From JAJXWB01 sp965246795 (GTDB lineage Bacteria > Pseudomonadota > Alphaproteobacteria > Rhizobiales > Beijerinckiaceae), in assembly GCA_965246795.1 (NCBI GenBank), contig CBDFFN010000017.1, forward strand, positions 62,001-126,000: DNA of 64,000 nucleotides, in the 5' to 3' direction. Below, piece after piece: positions 58,298 through 64,000 of this stretch; within the stretch, counting starts at the first letter, position 1, and each line of letters starts with the position of its first letter. The translations under genes were made by a program, and so were the position numbers. Under the pieces are notes generated by a model. It worked only from the letters and a program-made list of their open reading frames with translations. It was not told the DNA's origin and did not search any database.

Positions 58298-59899
58298 ATG
58301 CCCGAAGCAACCGACACGCATGACGAAATCGTCGCCCACCACGACAAGCTGCTGATCGTCGATTTTGGCTCGCAAGTCACACAACTGATCGCGCGCCGCG
58401 TCCGCGAGGCCGGCGTCTATTGCGAAATCCATCCGTTTCAGAATGCCGCACGCGCCTTCGACGAACTTCAGCCGAAAGCGGTGATCCTGTCCGGCGGTCC
58501 GGCCTCCGTGACAGCGGACGGCTCGCCGCGCGCGCCGGATGCGGTGTTCGACGCGGGCGTGCCGGTGCTCGGCATCTGTTACGGTCAGCAGTCTACTGCC
58601 GTGCAACTCGGCGGCGCCGTCGAGGGCGGACATGCCGCCGAATTCGGCCGCGCCGATGTCGAGATTCTCGAGGATTCCGCGCTGTTCGACGGCGTGTGGA
58701 CGAAAGGCAGCCGCTATCCCGTGTGGATGAGCCACGGCGACCGCGTCACGCGCCTGCCTGACGGCTTCACGGTTAAAGCCGTGAGCGAGAACGCGCCCTT
58801 CGCCGTCGCGAGCGACGAGGCACGCCGGATCTACACCACGATGTTCCACCCGGAGGTCGTGCACACGCCGGACGGCGCAAAGCTCATCGGCAATTTCGTG
58901 CATCGCATCGCCGGGCTGAAGAGCGACTGGACGATGGCGGCGTTTCGCTCGGAAGCGATCGCCGCGATCCGCCACAAGGTCGGTTCGTCGCGCGTGTTGT
59001 GCGGCCTGTCGGGCGGCGTCGATTCCGCCGTCGCCGCCGTGCTGCTGCACGAAGCCATCGGCGACAAGCTCACCTGCGTCTTCGTCGACCACGGACTGTT
59101 GCGCGCGGGTGAGGCGGATGAAGTCGTGCGCCTCTTTCGCGATCACTACAACATCCCGCTCGTGCATGCGCAGGCCCAGGACTTGTTCCTTAACGCCCTC
59201 GCGGGCGTCACCGACCCCGAGGAGAAGCGCAAGACGATTGGTCGCTTGTTCATCGACGTCTTCGACGAAAAGGCGAAAGCCATTGCGTCGGACGGTTTTG
59301 GCGCGCCGGAGTTTCTCGCGCAGGGAACATTGTATCCCGACGTGATCGAGAGCGTGTCATTCACCGGTGGCCCGTCGGTTACGATCAAGTCGCATCACAA
59401 TGTCGGCGGCCTGCCCGCCCGCATGAAGATGAAACTGGTCGAACCGTTGCGCGAATTGTTCAAGGACGAGGTGCGGGCATTGGGTCGGGAGCTTGGGCTT
59501 CCCCCCGCGTTCGTCGACCGGCATCCCTTCCCCGGTCCCGGCCTAGCGATCCGCTGTCCCGGCGAAGTTTCGCGCGACAAGCTCGATGTCTTGCGCAAGG
59601 CCGATGCGATCTATCTCGACGAAATCCGCAAGGCTGGCCTTTACGACAAGATCTGGCAGGCGTTCGCGGTACTGCTGCCGGTGCGCACCGTCGGCGTGAT
59701 GGGCGACGGCCGCACCTACGATAATGTCTGCGCCTTACGCGCGGTGACGTCGATCGACGGCATGACGGCGGACTTCTTTCCCTTCGACATGAATTTCCTC
59801 GGCCGCGCTGCGACGCGCATCATCAACGAGGTGAAGGGCATCAATCGCGTCGTTTATGACGTGACGTCGAAGCCGCCGGGCACGATCGAGTGGGAGTGA
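58298..59899 (+). CDS. guaA: GMP synthase (glutamine-hydrolysing)
   Basis: Converts XMP to GMP with glutamine and ATP. 533 residues. The class I glutaminase domain has C94 (GICYGQQ), H184 and E186 (FHPEV). The ATP pyrophosphatase domain has the PP-loop SGGVDS (238-243). The C-terminal dimerisation domain ends KPPGTIEWE, the invariant end of GuaA. An in-frame ATG ten codons upstream is possible but close to the repeat; the ATG used has GGACGA. The nearby RsmB-like gene is a common neighbour. Confidence 0.96.
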   Translation: MPEATDTHDEIVAHHDKLLIVDFGSQVTQLIARRVREAGVYCEIHPFQNAARAFDELQPKAVILSGGPASVTADGSPRAPDAVFDAGVPVLGICYGQQSTAVQLGGAVEGGHAAEFGRADVEILEDSALFDGVWTKGSRYPVWMSHGDRVTRLPDGFTVKAVSENAPFAVASDEARRIYTTMFHPEVVHTPDGAKLIGNFVHRIAGLKSDWTMAAFRSEAIAAIRHKVGSSRVLCGLSGGVDSAVAAVLLHEAIGDKLTCVFVDHGLLRAGEADEVVRLFRDHYNIPLVHAQAQDLFLNALAGVTDPEEKRKTIGRLFIDVFDEKAKAIASDGFGAPEFLAQGTLYPDVIESVSFTGGPSVTIKSHHNVGGLPARMKMKLVEPLRELFKDEVRALGRELGLPPAFVDRHPFPGPGLAIRCPGEVSRDKLDVLRKADAIYLDEIRKAGLYDKIWQAFAVLLPVRTVGVMGDGRTYDNVCALRAVTSIDGMTADFFPFDMNFLGRAATRIINEVKGINRVVYDVTSKPPGTIEWE

Positions 59900-59981
59900 A
59901 CTTTCGGTCGCAGCGGCATTTCGTTTCAAGCTGCGACACGACCCACGCGGCTCCATCTGATCGCCGTCGGAGCGTTCTTCC

Positions 59982-61010
59982 GTGACAGACATACTTTCGA
60001 CCACGCTACAGTCGCACAGCTTCAGCACGGCGCGTCACACGACGCATTATGTCGAAAGCGGGCCCACTGACGGGCCTTTGATGATCTTCGTACACGGCTG
60101 GCCGGGCTTAAGCGTGATGTGGCGCGCCCATGTTAACGCGTTCGCCGCAGACGGTTGGCGCTGCATCGCGCCTGACTTGCGCGGCTATGGCGGTTCGTCC
60201 GCACCGGCGGCCAACGATGCCTACACGATCGAGGAGATCGTGACGGACATGACGGAGCTGCACGATCATCTCGGCGGCGCGCCTGCAATCTGGATCGGCC
60301 ACGACTGGGGCTGCGTCGTCGTCGGCGAGTTGGTCGCGCATCAACCACAACGCAGCCGTGGCGTCGTACTGACCTCGTTGGCGTATCAACCTACCGGGCA
60401 CGGCTTGCGTACAATCGTCCCGCTGGTCGATCGGACGATTTACCCCCGCGACCAGTATCCGGACGGCCAGTGGGACTACTACCGGTTCTACACAACGAAC
60501 TTCGTTGCAGCGGTCGCCGATCTCGACGCGGACAAAGCAGCATCATTGGCGTCAATCTTTCGACCGGGCGACCCCACCGGTGTCGGCAAGGTGTCCCCCA
60601 ATGCGATGGTCACGCGCAATGGCGGGCGTTTCGGTACGGCGCACCGCGCTCCGCCAACTGAAGCGGACCCAGCCTTATGGCCGCCTGCGGATTTCGAGGC
60701 TCTGGTGAAGTCGTTCGAGGTTCATGGCTTCACGCCCGCATGCGCCTGGTATCTGAATGACGATGCCAACATCGCATACGCAGGCAAAGCGCCGGGCGAG
60801 GGCCGCATTCGACAACCGGTGCTTTTCGTCAACGGCGACTTCGATCAGATCTGCACCATCGCCGACAATCACCAAGGTGATCCGATGCATGCAGCCTGCC
60901 CGGACCTCTTAGTCGTATGCATACCCGCCGGACATTGGCTGCCGCTGGAGCGTAAGGCAGAACACATCGAGGCCATTCGCACGTGGCTCCAAAGCAAGAA
61001 ACTTTGCTAG
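59982..61010 (+). CDS. Alpha/beta hydrolase, epoxide-hydrolase/dehalogenase-like
   Basis: 342 residues. The oxyanion-hole motif is VHGWPG, the nucleophile elbow is GHDWGC with Asp108 as the nucleophile, and the C-terminal catalytic His is in PAGHWLPLE. An Asp nucleophile (rather than Ser) places it with soluble epoxide hydrolases, haloalkane or fluoroacetate dehalogenases. The cap domain includes YPDGQWDYYRFY. It starts with GTG after GGAG. purT begins one base after its stop, an odd pairing that suggests co-transcription without common function. Substrate unknown. Confidence 0.87.
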   Translation: MTDILSTTLQSHSFSTARHTTHYVESGPTDGPLMIFVHGWPGLSVMWRAHVNAFAADGWRCIAPDLRGYGGSSAPAANDAYTIEEIVTDMTELHDHLGGAPAIWIGHDWGCVVVGELVAHQPQRSRGVVLTSLAYQPTGHGLRTIVPLVDRTIYPRDQYPDGQWDYYRFYTTNFVAAVADLDADKAASLASIFRPGDPTGVGKVSPNAMVTRNGGRFGTAHRAPPTEADPALWPPADFEALVKSFEVHGFTPACAWYLNDDANIAYAGKAPGEGRIRQPVLFVNGDFDQICTIADNHQGDPMHAACPDLLVVCIPAGHWLPLERKAEHIEAIRTWLQSKKLC

Positions 61011-61011
61011 C

Positions 61012-62193
61012 ATGACACCCACCGCCAAAATCCTGCTCCTCGGCTCCGGCGAACTCGGGCGCGAATTCGTCATCGCGGCAAAACGGCTTGGCTGTCACGT
61101 CGTCGCCTGCGACGCCTATGCGGGCGCGCCGGCAATGCAGGTCGCCGACGAATACGACGTGCTCTCCATGCTCGACGGCGCAAAACTCGGCGCGGCGATC
61201 GAACGACACAAGCCGGATTTCATCGTGCCGGAGGTCGAGGCCATCCGCACCGAAATCCTCGCCGACTACGAGAAGCGAGGTTTCGTCGTCGTGCCGTCCG
61301 CGCGCGCGGCGCAACTCACCATGAACCGCGATGCGATCCGCGATCTCGCCGCAAGCGAACTCGGCGTTCTCACCTCGCGCTACCTCTATGCAGAAAGCCG
61401 CGAAGAGCTGCACGCCGCCGCAAAGACGCTCGGCCTGCCGCTCGTCGTGAAGCCCGTCATGTCTTCGTCCGGCAAGGGCCAGTCGACCGTGCGCGAGGCT
61501 GAAAAGATCGACGCCGCGTGGGACTATGCGGCGGCGGGCATGCGCGGCGACCGGCTGCGCGTTATCGCCGAGCAGTTCATCGACTTCGATTACGAGATCA
61601 CGCTGCTTACGATTCGCACGCGCGACGGCGTGAAATTCTGTCCGCCCATCGGCCATCGGCAAGAGCGCGGCGATTATCGCGAAAGCTGGCAGCCTGCCGC
61701 GATGAACACCTCAGCCATCGCCGAGGCAAAAGCGATGGCGACGAAAGTTGTCGATGCGCTCGGCGGTTACGGCCTGTTCGGTGTCGAGTTTTTCGTCGCC
61801 GGCGACCGCGTCATCTTTTCGGAACTCTCGCCGCGACCGCACGACACAGGCATGGTGACGCTGGTTTCGCAGACGCTCAGCGAATTCGATCTGCATGCGC
61901 GCGCGATTCTCGGTCTACCGATCCCGGAAATCGAGACGATTGCGCCTTCCGCGAGCGCCGTCGTTCTGGCCGACCGCGATGCGACAGACTTTTCCATCAC
62001 AGGTCTTCACGAGGCGATGACGCAGCCGAACGACAAAACACACGTCGATGTGCGTATCTTCGGCAAACCCACGACGCGACCCTATCGGCGCATGGCAGTG
62101 GCGCTTGCACGTGTCGTTGGCGGCACGACCGACGAGGCGCGAAAGGCAGCGGTCGATGCTGCTGCGAAACTCGTCATCAAATACGGCGCGTGA
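61012..62193 (+). CDS. purT: Formate-dependent phosphoribosylglycinamide formyltransferase
   Basis: ATP-grasp enzyme that formylates GAR with free formate in purine synthesis, an alternative to folate-dependent PurN. 393 residues. N-terminal LLLGSGELGREFVIAAKRLG, ATP-grasp elements VVKPVMSSSGKGQS and EQFIDFDYEITLLT, and the metal site FFVAGDRVIFSELSPRPHDTGMVTL are all diagnostic for PurT. It is the third purine gene in the window (with purB and guaA) but is not linked to them. A GST gene follows 7 bp later. Confidence 0.94.
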   Translation: MTPTAKILLLGSGELGREFVIAAKRLGCHVVACDAYAGAPAMQVADEYDVLSMLDGAKLGAAIERHKPDFIVPEVEAIRTEILADYEKRGFVVVPSARAAQLTMNRDAIRDLAASELGVLTSRYLYAESREELHAAAKTLGLPLVVKPVMSSSGKGQSTVREAEKIDAAWDYAAAGMRGDRLRVIAEQFIDFDYEITLLTIRTRDGVKFCPPIGHRQERGDYRESWQPAAMNTSAIAEAKAMATKVVDALGGYGLFGVEFFVAGDRVIFSELSPRPHDTGMVTLVSQTLSEFDLHARAILGLPIPEIETIAPSASAVVLADRDATDFSITGLHEAMTQPNDKTHVDVRIFGKPTTRPYRRMAVALARVVGGTTDEARKAAVDAAAKLVIKYGA

Positions 62194-62200
62194 GGCCACG

Positions 62201-62857
62201 ATGACGATCACAATCACCGCGTTCGAAGCTTCGCCGGATCGCGGTCAGGGGCTCGCGCGCGACATGCGTGTGCGCTGGGCACTCGAAGAGGTCGGCCAGC
62301 CCTACGACGTCCGCCTGCTCTCCTTCGAGGCGATGAAGCAGCCAAAACATCTGGCGCTGCATCCGTTCGGTCAGATACCAACTTACGAGGATGGCAACGT
62401 CGCGCTGTTCGAGACCGGCGCAATCGTCTTTCACATCGCGACGCATTTTGTAGGCTTGCTGCCGCACGATGCGAACGCGCGGGCGCAAGCGATCACGTGG
62501 ATGTTCGCGGCGCTCTCGACGATCGAGCCGCCGATCCTCGATCTTTCGACCTCTGTCATTCTTGAAAACGAAAAGCGCTGGAGCGCCGAGCGCATGCCGC
62601 TGGTGAGAGATCGCGTTCGTGACCGGCTCAAACAACTGTCTGCAAAACTCGGTGACGCCGACTGGCTCGACGGTACGTTCAGCGTCGGTGACCTGATAAT
62701 GGTGTCGGTGCTGCTGCGCCTGCGTCGCTCCGGCCTTCTCGACGAATTCGCGAACATCGCCGCCTATGTCGCGCGCGGCGAGGCGCGGCCCGCTTACAAG
62801 CGGGCGTTTACCGCGCAGCTGGCGGTGTTCGAGGCGAGCAAGAAGGCAGGCCGATAG
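62201..62857 (+). CDS. Glutathione S-transferase family protein
   Basis: 218 residues with a thioredoxin-like N-terminal domain (about 1-83; ALEEVGQPYDVRLLSFEAMKQ, the cis-Pro region GQIPTYEDGNVALFETGAI with the glutathione-contacting E-T/S pair). An all-helical C-terminal domain follows with the capping-box-like SVGDLIMVSVLLR. No CxxC is present. It is separated by only 7 bp from purT and is likely part of the hydrolase-purT-GST transcript. Substrate unknown. Confidence 0.88.
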   Translation: MTITITAFEASPDRGQGLARDMRVRWALEEVGQPYDVRLLSFEAMKQPKHLALHPFGQIPTYEDGNVALFETGAIVFHIATHFVGLLPHDANARAQAITWMFAALSTIEPPILDLSTSVILENEKRWSAERMPLVRDRVRDRLKQLSAKLGDADWLDGTFSVGDLIMVSVLLRLRRSGLLDEFANIAAYVARGEARPAYKRAFTAQLAVFEASKKAGR

Positions 62858-62864
62858 ACGGAAG

Positions 62865-63386
62865 TTATCCCCCGAGTGCCGCCATCCGCTCTTTCGCACT
62901 GGCGACGCCGGCTTCCAGAGCCTTCGCGTAAAGCGCCCGCGCCTGATCGGGCTCGCCAACGAGGCCACGAGCACCCCGTGCAGCAAGGACGTTCGGATCG
63001 TAGGTCGAGGCCAGCGCGAAGATCGCGCCCGCATGGCCCGCCTCGGCAGCGCGCGAGAAGAGCAGCCGCGCTGCGGCGAAGTCACCCGAAGCAACGAGCC
63101 CCTGCCCCCGCTCGAATGTGCGCTCGATGTCCTGCGCCGTCGGCGGACGCGGCGCATCGACGGAGCGCCCCATCGCCAATGTCGGCTCAGATGTGGGCGT
63201 CTGTCGCGCGGCGTCCTGCGCGGCAGCCTGTTTCTCAACAATCGGAAGCGAAACCGGGCCGCTCACGACGAAAGCGGGCCGAAACAATGTGCCAGCCGCG
63301 CCGATCACAAAAACGCCGATGGCAAGCGGAACAGCGAGCTTTGCTATCGAGCGGTCGCGGAATTCTTTGTCGTGTTTCAGGTTCAA
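62865..63386 (-). CDS. Single-pass membrane protein with Sel1/TPR-like C-terminus
   Basis: 173 residues. A short cytoplasmic N-terminus NLKHDKEFRDRSIAKL precedes one membrane segment (about 16-38, AVPLAIGVFVIGAAGTLF). A linker and Sel1/TPR-like helices (FERGQGLVASGDFAAARLLFSRAAEAGHAGAIFALASTYD; ARALYAKALEAGVASAKERMAAL) follow. The best start is TTG overlapping the upstream TGA (TTGA) with GGGAG about 8 nt before; the next in-frame ATG upstream lacks a ribosome site. It appears coupled to the TAXI-binding-protein gene. Function unknown, possibly an adaptor. Confidence 0.7.
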   Translation of the reverse strand: MNLKHDKEFRDRSIAKLAVPLAIGVFVIGAAGTLFRPAFVVSGPVSLPIVEKQAAAQDAARQTPTSEPTLAMGRSVDAPRPPTAQDIERTFERGQGLVASGDFAAARLLFSRAAEAGHAGAIFALASTYDPNVLAARGARGLVGEPDQARALYAKALEAGVASAKERMAALGG

Positions 63387-64000
63387 CGGCCCGTCTCCCG
63401 TTTCCATTGCAAGAATTCGCCGTAAAGCCGTGGATCGGCATCGGCCGGCGGCGCGAGCAATTGGCCCGACGTCACGGCTGTGCCGGTCGCCGGCGGTGTC
63501 TGCTCCGTCGTCGCGGAGCGCGCGGTCGTTCGCTCGATCGCCTCGCGTGACGCTGCGAAGCGCGTCCATCCCGCGACTTCTGCGGCAAGATTCACGTCGC
63601 GCCATTTCGGATGCCGCGCTGGATCGCGCAACGCATCGAACTTTTCGAACAGGCGCTGCGTGAAACGCGCGACGCGCGTCGCTCTCGGCGAACCCGGCGG
63701 CGCGTCGATCGTCGCCAGCAGCACACCGACCGCCACCGTATCGACGCTCCGCCCGGTCGCGACGAGATTGCTATAATCGGAAGCATCGATCCGCGCCGGC
63801 AGGTAGATCTCCTGCAGCGCGCGATCGTAGGGCACGGGCAGCAGCTTGAAGCGTGTGTCGCTGGCGAAATCCTGCAACGCTTTCACCGGGCGGCCGGAAA
63901 CGAGCACGTCGGCGGCGATGTCGCCCGCAGCGAGTTGCGCCAGCGCGGTCGGATGATCGGCATAGACGTAGCGCGGCGTGATGCCGAGCCTGTCGAAGAT
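63383..64000 (-). CDS. TAXI-family TRAP transporter solute-binding protein, C-terminal part, cut by window edge
   Basis: 206 residues to the window edge; the N-terminus lies beyond it. The segment FDRLGITPRYVYADHPTALAQLAAGDIAADVLVSGRPVKALQDF and FKLLPVPYDRALQEIYLPARIDASDYSNLV, then TVAVGVLLAT, match the second half of TAXI (TRAP-associated extracytoplasmic immunogenic) binding proteins. A Thr/Ala/Pro-rich C-terminal extension is unusual for the family. The TRAP permease genes are not in view. The downstream Sel1-like membrane gene overlaps its stop. Confidence 0.78.
   Translation of the reverse strand: MFDRLGITPRYVYADHPTALAQLAAGDIAADVLVSGRPVKALQDFASDTRFKLLPVPYDRALQEIYLPARIDASDYSNLVATGRSVDTVAVGVLLATIDAPPGSPRATRVARFTQRLFEKFDALRDPARHPKWRDVNLAAEVAGWTRFAASREAIERTTARSATTEQTPPATGTAVTSGQLLAPPADADPRLYGEFLQWKRETGR

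Overview
The window is high-GC (roughly 62-64 %) chromosomal DNA from an alphaproteobacterium, most likely of the order Hyphomicrobiales (Rhizobiales), in or near the Nitrobacteraceae/Xanthobacteraceae. The clues are two Irr-type iron boxes, a giant growth-pole-ring (GPR/RgsE-like) protein, a short NAD-type 6-phosphogluconate dehydrogenase linked to zwf, a DUF6867-type gene in a liv operon, TTAA-N7-TTA(A/C) sites that resemble CtrA boxes, and interspersed palindromic repeats common in this order. I see no rRNA, tRNA, CRISPR array, prophage or transposase. Most of the window is ordinary core chromosome with a few accessory insertions.

Layout. 1-3.3 kb: start of an FAD oxidoreductase, then rpe, purB and an Irr-boxed iron pair (bfd, bfr). 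3.3-6.3 kb: a CelD-type GNAT protein and a JmjC/cupin-like protein, then rpsD with a long structured leader. 6.3-9.7 kb: a FecR-domain protein with a TbpB-like C-terminus and a TPR/outer-membrane-barrel protein resembling Slam, a possible type XI secretion cargo/translocon pair. 9.9-16.7 kb: a branched-chain amino-acid-type ABC system with two different binding proteins and overlapping livHMGF genes. 16.8-24.4 kb: a Cys-rich secreted protein, a MoxR ATPase, a caspase-fold protein lacking both catalytic residues, a hydroxyacid dehydrogenase, a frameshifted Gly/Tyr-rich secreted protein, a periplasmic binding protein and the Fe-S carrier Mrp/ApbC. 24.4-32.8 kb: the 1796-residue GPR-like protein carrying three identical 99-bp repeats, an Hpt protein, a ferredoxin/ferredoxin reductase pair and a PPP-type phosphatase. 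32.8-38.6 kb: an orphan molybdenum hydroxylase large subunit, a trypsin/PDZ protease with no signal peptide, a rhodanese, a DUF3775 protein, a coiled-coil membrane protein and a lone receiver domain.

38.9-48 kb: coupled gnd-zwf-gntK, recG, a vapBC toxin-antitoxin cassette plus a DUF1993 gene that appear inserted between recG and DUF502-glmS. 48-51 kb: rpsF-rpsR-DUF2232-rplI. 51-64 kb: two MFS transporters, dnaB, alr, an RsmB-family methyltransferase, guaA, an epoxide-hydrolase-like enzyme, purT, a GST, a Sel1-like membrane protein and the end of a TAXI-TRAP binding protein.

The leads I consider strongest are the FecR/TbpB-like plus Slam-like pair, the MoxR-linked pseudo-caspase with its Pro/Arg/Gly-rich tail, the identical repeats in the GPR-like gene with a CtrA-like box upstream, and the JmjC-like/GNAT pair. 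All functions are read from sequence motifs; no database search was run.
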